Assembly: GCA_016715365.1 (NCBI GenBank) | Contig: JADKAM010000009.1 | Coordinates: 68,980 to 132,979, forward strand | Length of the DNA stretch: 64,000 nt | Origin: Chitinophagaceae bacterium | Lineage (GTDB): Bacteria > Bacteroidota > Bacteroidia > Chitinophagales > Chitinophagaceae | Direction of reading: 5' to 3' | Shown: piece after piece, positions 1-7,981 of the stretch | Layout: every line of letters starts with the position of its first letter | Position numbering within the stretch: position 1 is the first letter of the stretch | Made by a program: the position numbers and the translations under genes | Notes under the pieces: model-generated | Database searches by the model: none | What the model was told of the DNA's origin: nothing | The model's input: the letters and a program-made list of their open reading frames with translations, nothing else

Positions 1-774
1 TTTTAACAGGGTACTGTTGAGTATTTCAGTGAGTTTTTGCTTGGTATGCAGCGGAAAATCGCCCCGCATCATCCAGTCGTAATACTGTGGCTCGGCTTTT
101 AAAACATCTTTAACCGGTCTGCCCTTGTGTTTGCCAAAATTAAATATTTCAACACCTTTATCATTAAAACTGAAGCGGCGTGCATAGTCGACAATTTTAT
201 CCTCGCCTATAACATTTAAAATAGATTCAACCGAATCGCCCAGGTTTTTATACCGGTCTAATTGTGCCATCAGTACTTCAATGGTTGCATCCACATCAGC
301 TTCGGCACTGTGTGCATCCACCAGTTCTTTCTGGCAAAAGAATTTGTAGGCTGCAGTTAAAGTACGCGGTTCCATGGTATAAAATATATGCTGTACATCA
401 ATCATTTTACGGGTGCTCAGATCCACCTCCATACCGGCACGTAAAAATTCTTCCATCAAAATCGGGATATCAAAGCGGTTACTGTTGTACCCGCCCAGGT
501 CGCAATTATCTATGAACATTTTTATTTCGTTGCCTGCCTGCTTAAATGTTGGAGCATCTTTAACCATTTCATCGGTAATACCATGTATATCGATTGATTC
601 CTGTGGGATTTTCATTTCAGGATTGAGCAGTTTCCGTTTTACCTGCCGGCTACCATCCGGCAGGATTTTTATTACAGCAATTTCTACAATCCTGTCGGTT
701 GATAGGCTTACACCTGTGGTCTCCAGGTCAATAAAAGCAATAGGCCGGGATAAGTTTAACATGTTAGATACCAT
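1..774 (-). CDS. DEDDh 3'-5' exonuclease, DnaQ/epsilon-like (3' end beyond window)
   Basis: Single-strand 3'-5' exonuclease of the DnaQ/RNase T superfamily, likely in DNA repair or RNA trimming. The ATG is at 774 and the frame is still open at base 1, so the C-terminus is missing. Exo I motif DLETTG lies near residue 17, Exo II has the expected N-x3-D form (NSNRFDIP), and Exo III has HSAEADVDA. After the nuclease domain comes a short region with FNFGKHKGRPVKDV, as in the DUF3820-type tail seen on Bacteroidota exonucleases of this family. It is not the polymerase III epsilon subunit of a known complex as far as can be told here. Family assignment is firm; the cellular role is open. Confidence 0.85.
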   Translation of the reverse strand, partial: MVSNMLNLSRPIAFIDLETTGVSLSTDRIVEIAVIKILPDGSRQVKRKLLNPEMKIPQESIDIHGITDEMVKDAPTFKQAGNEIKMFIDNCDLGGYNSNRFDIPILMEEFLRAGMEVDLSTRKMIDVQHIFYTMEPRTLTAAYKFFCQKELVDAHSAEADVDATIEVLMAQLDRYKNLGDSVESILNVIGEDKIVDYARRFSFNDKGVEIFNFGKHKGRPVKDVLKAEPQYYDWMMRGDFPLHTKQKLTEILNSTLLK

Positions 775-869
775 TGTTTTGGGGGTTAATTAAGTTATTA
801 TGAGGTAATGTTTGTGTTTTTTAGGTTTTATTGGAGTCACAATGTAATAATAAATAGTATTTCACCGTT

Positions 870-891
870 TAAGTTTGGTAAATTATATTTG
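870..891 (+). promoter_or_regulatory. Overlapping Bacteroidota -7 boxes for the small lipoprotein gene
   Basis: Two perfect TAnnTTTG boxes, TAAGTTTG at 870-877 and TATATTTG at 884-891, lie 33-54 bp before the ATG at 924. The rest of 775-923 is AT-rich and shows nothing else. Confidence 0.4.
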
Positions 892-923
892 CACTAATAA
901 ATTTTAACTCCTAAAGTAATAAA

Positions 924-1037
924 ATGAAAAGAATTCTTTTAATCGCTGTTATCCTGATTACAGTATCAGCAATTGCAAGCAGCTGCACTTCAAGCCGCAA
1001 AGGAACTTGTCCAATGTCTGAAGGCATTATACATTAA
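924..1037 (+). CDS. Small lipoprotein, 37 aa
   Basis: Unrecognised short secreted protein. The ATG at 924 starts a lysine/arginine N-terminus, a hydrophobic stretch and a lipobox-like SSC (Cys 21), followed by a short polar tail with CPMSEG. It is probably a lipid-anchored peptide. It has its own -7 boxes upstream and sits 17 bp before the ytxJ-like gene, so the two may be co-transcribed. Codon use and the signal sequence support a real gene; function is unknown. Confidence 0.6.
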   Translation: MKRILLIAVILITVSAIASSCTSSRKGTCPMSEGIIH

Positions 1038-1054
1038 TACCTGCTCACTCATAT

Positions 1055-1390
1055 ATGAATTGGATAGAACTGAACAATGTACAGCAACTGGCTGACCTCA
1101 AAGAATTATCAAAAGCCAGGCCCCAGGTAATTTTTAAACACAGTACCCGTTGTTCCATAAGTACAATGGCCAAAAGCCGTTTGGAAAGAAATGAACAACC
1201 CGGGACCGGTGATTTCTATTTTCTGGATCTGCTCAGATACAGATCACTCTCTAACCAGATTGCCGAAGATTTTTCGATAGCCCACGAATCACCTCAAATA
1301 CTTTTAATTAAGAACACCGAATGTGTTTATGAGGAAAGCCACAGCGGTATTCAGATGGATGAGCTCATAGAGCAAATAGCGCTTAATTAA
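1055..1390 (+). CDS. ytxJ: Bacillithiol system redox-active protein YtxJ
   Basis: Monothiol bacilliredoxin-like protein of 111 aa, expected to reduce mixed disulfides between proteins and bacillithiol in the cytoplasm. The thioredoxin-fold motif FKHSTRCSIS places the single active Cys at residue 33, typical of YtxJ. Length matches the family. Bacteroidota commonly make bacillithiol, so the call fits the host. The 3' end overlaps the convergent P-type ATPase gene by 8 bp. Confidence 0.85.
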   Translation: MNWIELNNVQQLADLKELSKARPQVIFKHSTRCSISTMAKSRLERNEQPGTGDFYFLDLLRYRSLSNQIAEDFSIAHESPQILLIKNTECVYEESHSGIQMDELIEQIALN

Positions 1391-3884
1391 CCCGCCTCCT
1401 TTTAATAAACTTTACCCCTTCATACCAGATAACGGATATAAACCCGGTTACGATACTGATTAACATTTGTACTGCATCGAGGGTTTCAAATTTAAATATA
1501 TTGCTGAGCGGTTTTACAAACAGCAGCAGCCCCATCAGCACAGCTGTAATGAATATAATTATTACAACCAGGTTATTCTTATACCGGCTCGTTGTTATAA
1601 CCGAATAATAGAAAGACCGGTTAACCAGTGTAAGCAATACATTGGCCGAAATGAGCGTAAGAAAGATCATTGTTCTGGTTACATTTTCATTACTACCCTG
1701 CCCCACTGCATATCGATAAATAAAAATGGTACCGGCTGTAATGGCAAGCCCCTGAACAATACTCGTCATCAATTCACGCCAGTTAAAAAATGTATTGCTT
1801 AAACTTCTTGGTTTTTGCAGCATTATATTTTTTTCCATCGGTTCGTTTTCATAAATGATAGAACAGGTGGGCCCCATGATCAGTTCCAGAAAAATTACAT
1901 GCACCGGGGTAAATATATTTGGATACACCCAACCCAGTGCCAGCGGAATAAAAACAGTAAGTATGATGGGTATATGAATAGAGATGATATATTGAATGGC
2001 TTTTTTAAGGTTACTGTATATACGGCGGCCCATGGCAACCGCATCTACCATTTTTGCCATGTCATCATCAGTAATGATCATAGAGGAAGCCTGCTTGGCT
2101 ATCTCCGTTCCCTTCTTACCCATGGCAATTCCAATATGGGCCGATTTTAAGGCAGGCCCGTCATTTACACCATCACCAGTCATAGCAACTACTTCGTTGT
2201 TCCTCTTTAATGCTTCTATCACTTTTAGCTTTGCATCCGGAAACATCCTGGTAAAAATATTCACCTGCATTACCTGTTCATCCAGTTCTTTATCCGACAG
2301 TTTTACCAGTTCTTCGCCACCCAGGCTTTTATCGTAATCTTTAAACTGAATTTGTGCAGCAATATTCCGGGTTGTTGCTTCATTATCGCCGGTGATGATC
2401 TTTACCGCTATACCTGCTTTTTCAAACGCACGTAATACTTCGCTGATATTTTTCTTTGGAGGATCGTAAAAAGCAACCAGCCCTTTAAATTGAAATTTAA
2501 AATCCTGTTGTTGTTTTGGAAAATCTTTTCCTGTATATGTTGTTTCTGCGACTGCCAAAACCCGGTAACCATTTTTTGTCATTTCATCAAGCGCTGCTGC
2601 AATTTGCTTTTTTTCATCTGCCGGTAATTCAGCTACAGCAATGATGGCTTCAGGCGCTCCCTTGGCTGCAATAATGCGGTTACCGTTTGCATCTTCAAAA
2701 AGATGGGTCATCATGGGTGGCCTGCCACTCAACGGGTATTCATGAATCATCTTATAACCCGGCCTTTCATCGGTACTGAATAATGCGGCATAGGCATCAT
2801 GCAGCACCGTTTCCATCGGATCGAATGGTATGGGTTCGCTGGCCCACATAGCTGTGCGTATTAAGGCTTTTGCAGCATCGTCCATATTTTTATCCGGGTT
2901 AATTATTTTTGCCGGGCCTGCAGTAAACAGGTTAACCAGCGACATTTTATTTTCGGTTATGGTACCGGTTTTATCTACACAAATCACCGTTGCACTGCCC
3001 AGCGACTCCACAGTTTTTGTTTGCTTTACTATGATGCCCAGCTTCATTAAACGCCAGGCACCCAATGCCATAAAAGTTGTGAAAGCAACCGGTATTTCCT
3101 CTGGCAAAATACTCATGGCCAGTGTGAGTGATTTTAACAGGCTGTCGAACAGATCTTTTGATTGAAAATAATTGATTACCCAAACAATTAAAAAGATGAT
3201 AACGCCTGCAACCGCCATCTTTTTTACAAAATTGCTGATCTGTTTTTGAAGCGGCGTTTTTTCTTCAGTAATAGACTCCAGGCTTTTGCCTATTTTACCC
3301 AGTTTGGTGGCATTACCAATCTGGGTTACCTGGCAAATGGCCAGTCCGCCTGCAACCCAGGTTCCCTGGTAAACAAGTTTATCTTCATCCAGTACAGATT
3401 TATAAACGCTTAATGATTCGCCTGTGAGGATTGATTCATTAATTGAAAAATCGTTGGATTGGATGATGATCCCATCTGCCGGCACAGCAGTGCCTTCTTC
3501 AATAACCATCATATCGCCCATTACAATATCATCGCTGCTTATTTCAATTGTCTGGCTATTACGGATGACTTTACTATGCGGCTGTGTAAGTAATTTTAAT
3601 GCAGCCAGTGCATTGCGGCTTCTGGAGTCCTGGTATAAAGAAATGGCAGATACAATAACAATGGCAGACAACATAAAAATACCATCACTGGTATTTCCGG
3701 TAATAAAATAAATAGTGCTGGCTGCAACCAGCAGTATAAACATGGGCTCTTTTACAATATCCTTCATGGAAGCAAGAAGGCCCGTTTTACTTTTCATAAC
3801 CTGCACATTAGCTCCATACTCCGCCCTGGAAGCCGTAACCTCAGCTTCGGTTAACCCGGCAATTTCGTTATTTTGCTCTGTCAT
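1383..3884 (-). CDS. P-type cation-transporting ATPase (P2-like)
   Basis: 833-aa ion-pumping ATPase of the inner membrane. Landmarks: N-terminal cation-ATPase domain; actuator TGES at residues 154-157; M4 motif PEEIP at 261-265; phosphorylation site DKTGT with Asp 304; hinge GDGVNDGPAL. The architecture is that of SERCA/PMCA-like (P2) pumps, but the M6 region reads FLELIMGPT where SERCA has NxxTD, so two calcium-coordinating side chains are not conserved and the ion cannot be stated. It stands alone, divergent from the kinase at 4011, with a palindrome in the shared promoter region. Confidence 0.85.
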   Translation of the reverse strand: MTEQNNEIAGLTEAEVTASRAEYGANVQVMKSKTGLLASMKDIVKEPMFILLVAASTIYFITGNTSDGIFMLSAIVIVSAISLYQDSRSRNALAALKLLTQPHSKVIRNSQTIEISSDDIVMGDMMVIEEGTAVPADGIIIQSNDFSINESILTGESLSVYKSVLDEDKLVYQGTWVAGGLAICQVTQIGNATKLGKIGKSLESITEEKTPLQKQISNFVKKMAVAGVIIFLIVWVINYFQSKDLFDSLLKSLTLAMSILPEEIPVAFTTFMALGAWRLMKLGIIVKQTKTVESLGSATVICVDKTGTITENKMSLVNLFTAGPAKIINPDKNMDDAAKALIRTAMWASEPIPFDPMETVLHDAYAALFSTDERPGYKMIHEYPLSGRPPMMTHLFEDANGNRIIAAKGAPEAIIAVAELPADEKKQIAAALDEMTKNGYRVLAVAETTYTGKDFPKQQQDFKFQFKGLVAFYDPPKKNISEVLRAFEKAGIAVKIITGDNEATTRNIAAQIQFKDYDKSLGGEELVKLSDKELDEQVMQVNIFTRMFPDAKLKVIEALKRNNEVVAMTGDGVNDGPALKSAHIGIAMGKKGTEIAKQASSMIITDDDMAKMVDAVAMGRRIYSNLKKAIQYIISIHIPIILTVFIPLALGWVYPNIFTPVHVIFLELIMGPTCSIIYENEPMEKNIMLQKPRSLSNTFFNWRELMTSIVQGLAITAGTIFIYRYAVGQGSNENVTRTMIFLTLISANVLLTLVNRSFYYSVITTSRYKNNLVVIIIFITAVLMGLLLFVKPLSNIFKFETLDAVQMLISIVTGFISVIWYEGVKFIKRRRVN

Positions 3885-3968
3885 TCGCCTGCAATTTTAC
3901 CTCGTAATTCGTACTATAAATATAGTTCAAAAATCAAGCCCTTTATTTTCTTACTATCTCTCTGCTTT

Positions 3969-3986
3969 GTTGTATTTTTATACAAC
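3969..3986. promoter_or_regulatory. Perfect palindrome in divergent ATPase/kinase promoter region
   Basis: GTTGTAT-TTTT-ATACAAC is a perfect 7-4-7 inverted repeat in the 126-bp gap between the leftward ATPase gene (start 3884) and the rightward kinase gene (start 4011). A dimeric regulator could bind here; an RNA hairpin is the alternative. It differs from the TGATTnnAATCA operators elsewhere in the window. Confidence 0.35.
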
Positions 3987-4010
3987 ATTTTAGGTGTCTA
4001 CTACTGAACT

Positions 4011-5264
4011 ATGCCCATACAAAAACTGCAACAGGAGAAAGAAAAATTTGAAGCATTGTTTCAATTTGCTTCCATGGGTATATTGGTTGCCAATGCTAAA
4101 GCCGAAATTCTTTTACTGAATAATTTTCTGCTTGCTCAATTCGGTTACGAAAATCAAAATGAGCTGGTAGGCAAAAAAATTGAAACACTCATACCCGGCC
4201 GGTACCATTCCAAACATGTTCATCAGCGGGATCATTACATTGAAAACCCAAAGCCCAGGCCAATGGGTCTTGGTAAAGACCTTTATGCTGTAAAAAAAGA
4301 TGGCACCGAGTTTCCGGTTGAGATCAGTTTGAGTAATTATGTAATGGGACAGGAAAGTTTTACCATTGCCTTTGTAATTGATATTACCAAAAGAAAAGAA
4401 TTTGAAAACGCCATACATGAGCAAAAAGAACAGTTGGCTATTACCAACGGTAAAATTGAAGAACTGAATGATGAACTGGAAAATAAAGTTGAATTAAGAA
4501 CCAAACAGTTACAGGATACCCTGCAGCAGCTGGAGATATCGAAAGATGAGCTGACAAAGGCTTTGAGCAAGGAAAAAGAACTAAGCGATTTAAAAAGCAG
4601 GTTTGTATCCATGGCTTCGCATGAGTTTCGTACACCCTTAAGTACTATCCTCTCCTCCGCATCGCTGGTTGCAAAATATGTTGAAGCTGATGAGCAGGAA
4701 AAAAGAAACAAGCATATTCACCGCATCAAATCTTCGGTAAATAATCTTACCAATTTATTAAACGAGTTTTTATCTATTGGAAAAATTGAAGATGGTAAAA
4801 TCACTGCCAATAACCTGGATTTTAATATGAGGGAAATGACTGCCTCCCTTTGCAGTGAAATAGAAGGTATTGCCCGGGTTAACCAGCAAATTATATATAC
4901 CCATACAGGTAATGAGGTAATTTTTTCTGATCCGGTATTGTTGCGTAATGTACTTACCAACCTTTTATCAAATGCCATTAAATTTTCGCCCGAAGGAAGT
5001 ATTATTGAAGTAAACAGCAGCGTTTTGAAAAACAGCATTGTTTTAACAGTAAAAGACAATGGTATGGGTATTTCTGCTGTAGACCAGGAACATTTGTTTG
5101 AACGCTTTTTCCGTGGGGCTAATGTAACCAATATACAGGGCACGGGGCTCGGCCTGCACATAGTAGCCAAATACATTGAATTGATGGATGGAAAGATTGA
5201 ATTTGAAAGCGAATTGGAAAAAGGCACTAAATTTATAATAACTTTAAACCTGAACACTGCTTAA
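4011..5264 (+). CDS. PAS domain sensor histidine kinase (FixL-like PAS)
   Basis: 417-aa soluble kinase: PAS about residues 12-128, coiled coil about 130-195, HisKA with phospho-acceptor His 204 (MASHEFRTP), then HATPase with N, G1 (DNGMGI) and G2 (GTGLGL) boxes. No membrane segments. The PAS segment aligns without gaps to the haem pocket of FixL: His 69 falls at the haem-ligand position and Lys 89 at the distal Arg 220 position, so oxygen or haem sensing is possible. However, the same HxxHxxH..P..RPMG pattern occurs in many PAS domains of unknown ligand. The gene is followed after 21 bp by a REC-CRP regulator, its likely partner. Confidence 0.88.
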   Translation: MPIQKLQQEKEKFEALFQFASMGILVANAKAEILLLNNFLLAQFGYENQNELVGKKIETLIPGRYHSKHVHQRDHYIENPKPRPMGLGKDLYAVKKDGTEFPVEISLSNYVMGQESFTIAFVIDITKRKEFENAIHEQKEQLAITNGKIEELNDELENKVELRTKQLQDTLQQLEISKDELTKALSKEKELSDLKSRFVSMASHEFRTPLSTILSSASLVAKYVEADEQEKRNKHIHRIKSSVNNLTNLLNEFLSIGKIEDGKITANNLDFNMREMTASLCSEIEGIARVNQQIIYTHTGNEVIFSDPVLLRNVLTNLLSNAIKFSPEGSIIEVNSSVLKNSIVLTVKDNGMGISAVDQEHLFERFFRGANVTNIQGTGLGLHIVAKYIELMDGKIEFESELEKGTKFIITLNLNTA

Positions 5265-5285
5265 CCATAATTTATCCTTGTAGAA

Positions 5286-6344
5286 ATGAAACACTTATTA
5301 CTGATAGAAGACAATAATGAAATTAGGGAAAACACGGCCGAAATTTTAGAACTGGCAGGTTACAAAGTTAAAACTGCCGAAAACGGAAAAGTTGGTGTGG
5401 AACAGGCTTTGCAGGAAAAACCAGATCTCATCATCTGCGATATTATGATGCCTGTGCTGGATGGCTATGGTGTTTTACACCTGCTTAATAAGAATCCTGA
5501 ACTTACCGGCATACCTTTCATTTTTTTAACTGCAAAAGCAGAAAGAAGCGACTTTAGAAAAGGTATGGAAATGGGTGCCGATGATTATATTACCAAACCT
5601 TTCAGCGATATAGAATTATTAAATGCGGTAGAAAGCCGGATTAAAAAGACCGAACTGCTGGCTAAAAATTACAATACAGACGCAGATGGCATGAAGCAAA
5701 TGCTGAATGAATTTAAAGGAAGAGACCCGCTGGTTGAACTTGCTGCAGACAGAAACATAAACCATTATAAAAAGAAACAGCCTATTTATACAGAAGGCAA
5801 TCATCCAAACCGCTTATACTATGTACAAAAAGGGAAAGTAAAAACCTGTAAAATAAATGATGCCGGCAAAGAATTAACAGTTGGCCTGTTTAATGAAGGA
5901 GATTTCTTTGGTTATAACGCATTGCTGGAGGGAACGGTATATAAAGAAACCGCAGAAGCCATTGAAGACACAGATGTAGCCATTATTCCAAAAGAAGATT
6001 TCGAGAACCTGTTGCATACCAGCAGGGAAGTAACACATAAATTTATAAAGCTGCTGGCTAAAAATGTCACCGAAAAAGAAAACCAGCTTTTAGGCCTTGC
6101 TTATAATTCGTTGCGCAAAAGAGTGGCCGATGCACTACTTGCCTTGCAGGCAAAATATCAAAAAGAATCGCAGGGCAATTTTTCCATTCACATCAGCCGT
6201 GAAGACCTGGCCAATATTGCCGGCACGGCAACTGAATCACTCATTCGTACCCTCAGCGATTTTAAAAGCGAAAAATTAATTGAGATCAAAGAAGGGAATA
6301 TCATCATCACCAATGAAAAAAAGCTGGCAGCCATGTTGAATTAA
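5286..6344 (+). CDS. Response regulator with REC, cNMP-binding and Crp HTH domains
   Basis: 352-aa fusion of a receiver domain (acidic pair near residues 8-9, phospho-acceptor Asp 52 in ICDIMMP, Lys in ITKPF) with a Crp/Fnr cyclic-nucleotide-type beta-barrel (about 160-270) and a C-terminal winged helix (ISREDLANIAGTATESLIRTL). Phosphotransfer from the PAS kinase just upstream would thus act directly on a CRP-type DNA binder, merging the jobs of FixJ and FixK. No Cys cluster for Fe-S is seen. It may regulate the cbb3 and nos genes nearby, but so may the separate Crp protein at 26837. Confidence 0.9.
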   Translation: MKHLLLIEDNNEIRENTAEILELAGYKVKTAENGKVGVEQALQEKPDLIICDIMMPVLDGYGVLHLLNKNPELTGIPFIFLTAKAERSDFRKGMEMGADDYITKPFSDIELLNAVESRIKKTELLAKNYNTDADGMKQMLNEFKGRDPLVELAADRNINHYKKKQPIYTEGNHPNRLYYVQKGKVKTCKINDAGKELTVGLFNEGDFFGYNALLEGTVYKETAEAIEDTDVAIIPKEDFENLLHTSREVTHKFIKLLAKNVTEKENQLLGLAYNSLRKRVADALLALQAKYQKESQGNFSIHISREDLANIAGTATESLIRTLSDFKSEKLIEIKEGNIIITNEKKLAAMLN

Positions 6345-6346
6345 GT

Positions 6347-6736
6347 TTACAGGACTGAATACAGGTATTTATTAAAATCATTTTTCAGGTTACAGAAATC
6401 CTTTTCAAAATATTCCATTTCGTTCCGCAGCTTTCCCTGTGTTTTTGTAAGTTTATTTTCAACCGCCACTCCCATTGCGTCATTTATAAGCTGATCCTGC
6501 TTATTGATATCGTGCCGCAATTCATCAATGTATTCGTCTTTCAAAATAAATTTATTCTGAAACTGCTCGGCAAGAGCCAGAAAACCTTTATCCACACTGT
6601 TATCAAGTACTTCAGACAGCCGGTTCTTCATAAAATAATTTTCCTGCTTAAAGAATTCCAGTAAGCGTATCCATGTTTTATTTTCATGGTGAAATTGTTC
6701 TGACTTTGATATTTTTACCGGCGGCATATAAAACAC
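6347..6736 (-). CDS. Hypothetical protein, helical, 129 aa
   Basis: Not recognised. Mostly charged helix (a run of E, K, N, L and D) with no signal peptide or membrane segment, so cytoplasmic and probably a helical bundle or coiled coil. The His/Glu pattern near the N-terminus faintly recalls hemerythrin-like bundles, but the full metal-ligand set is not there. Starts at 6736 or, equally plausibly, at the second Met (6727). It is convergent with the REC-CRP gene, ending 2 bp after its stop, and lies downstream of the cbb3 operon. Confidence 0.6.
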   Translation of the reverse strand: MFYMPPVKISKSEQFHHENKTWIRLLEFFKQENYFMKNRLSEVLDNSVDKGFLALAEQFQNKFILKDEYIDELRHDINKQDQLINDAMGVAVENKLTKTQGKLRNEMEYFEKDFCNLKNDFNKYLYSVL

Positions 6737-6800
6737 TTGTACTGGTTTATTTTATTTATTCAAACTTATTTTTTTTCTACATCCTGCATCAGGATAATCA

Positions 6801-7538
6801 TCATTTCAAAACCTGAGGTTCGTCAGGTTTTGCACAGCAGCCATGCACTTCCTTTTTTTGAACATCCATTTCGGGGCTTAAATAAGGTATCCCCAGCCCC
6901 ATTCCACGTAAAATGAGCAAACACGCCATTAACCCCATCATGTAAGGAAAAGCTTTGCGTATTTTTTGGCGCAACCCTAACCCAACATAATTTCCAAAAA
7001 AAGCAATGCTCCACATTACGGGCAATGTTCCCAAACCAAAAGCTGCCATAAATATAATACTGCTGCCCACTTCCCCGGTTCCAATGGCTCCGGCTACGGC
7101 CATATACACCAGGCCGCATGGCAACAAGCCATTCAATAATCCAATAACAAAAAGCGACGTATTATTTTTTTGTGTAAACAACCTCGCCAGGGCTGCACGC
7201 AGTTTGCCAAAAAATCCATTTGTATAATTGGTAGCACTGCTTTGCATTTTATATTTTTGGGGCACTATAATAAACAGGAGTATTAACGCCCCTGCGCCAA
7301 TTGATAACCATTGCTGAAATCCAAATAAAGCAGCGGTTTGGCCAATTAATCCGAATATCAATCCAAAAAAAGCATAGGTAACAACTCGGCCTGCATTGTA
7401 TAAAAATGCTCCGGTAATTTTGGCTGCAAAACTGTTATGGCTTAGTGGCAGCGCCAATGCCAGCGGGCCACACATACCCACACAGTGAAAACTTCCCACA
7501 ATGCCAATCATAAAAGCAACAAAAAACAACTGCATCAT
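6801..7538 (-). CDS. TauE/SafE-family (DsbD_2-like) membrane protein of the cbb3 locus
   Basis: 245-aa protein with about six transmembrane helices. It has the family signature HCVGMCGP near the N-terminus and NGLLPCGLVYMA in the middle. Proteins of this type regularly sit at the end of cco/fix operons and are annotated as sulfite exporter TauE/SafE or cytochrome-biogenesis transmembrane proteins. A role in copper or thiol supply to the oxidase is inferred from context. The C-terminal tail has a Cys pair and His (HGCCAK). It begins directly after fixH and is the last gene of the ccoS-to-safE operon. Confidence 0.82.
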   Translation of the reverse strand: MMQLFFVAFMIGIVGSFHCVGMCGPLALALPLSHNSFAAKITGAFLYNAGRVVTYAFFGLIFGLIGQTAALFGFQQWLSIGAGALILLFIIVPQKYKMQSSATNYTNGFFGKLRAALARLFTQKNNTSLFVIGLLNGLLPCGLVYMAVAGAIGTGEVGSSIIFMAAFGLGTLPVMWSIAFFGNYVGLGLRQKIRKAFPYMMGLMACLLILRGMGLGIPYLSPEMDVQKKEVHGCCAKPDEPQVLK

Positions 7539-7970
7539 TTATATAAATATTTTCTTCTCAAAATAATAAGTAACCTCTCCATCCTGCCAGCTTATATGTA
7601 ACTCATACAATCCTTTACTACCTGCAGGAATAGCCAGTTCCAATGCTTCATCAAGTACGGTAAAAGGCTGTTTTATATCTTTCTTCTCATCCGACGGGCA
7701 ATACAAAACCGCTTCGCCCGTTAGTTTTTTACCGGCAAAATCTTTTGGAAATGATATCATTAATGCGTTATCCTTAATACTATATTCAACCGGTGCTGAT
7801 AAAGCAGTGGCCCTTTTTATTTCATCAATCTTATCCTGGTATTTCAGTTCCTTGGCATAATAATCTGTGGTTACCAGGTCGGTATTTTGGTTAGTTGATT
7901 TGAAAACCATAAACACAATCCCCAATACAAAAGCCACATACACAATCAATATTTTAGTTCCCCAGTTCAT
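7539..7970 (-). CDS. fixH: FixH-like protein of the cbb3 oxidase locus
   Basis: 143-aa protein with one N-terminal membrane anchor (about residues 5-25) and a periplasmic beta-rich domain, as in FixH/CcoH-type factors needed for cbb3 assembly. It starts 11 bp after ccoG and abuts the SafE-like gene. The sequence is divergent, as is usual for FixH, so the call rests on size, topology and position. Confidence 0.8.
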   Translation of the reverse strand: MNWGTKILIVYVAFVLGIVFMVFKSTNQNTDLVTTDYYAKELKYQDKIDEIKRATALSAPVEYSIKDNALMISFPKDFAGKKLTGEAVLYCPSDEKKDIKQPFTVLDEALELAIPAGSKGLYELHISWQDGEVTYYFEKKIFI

Positions 7971-7981
7971 AATAAATAATT

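Noticed and set aside
264..793. Two rightward ORFs of 83 and 126 aa at the left end
   Set aside because: Antisense to the exonuclease, whose motifs are clear; no family features in either.
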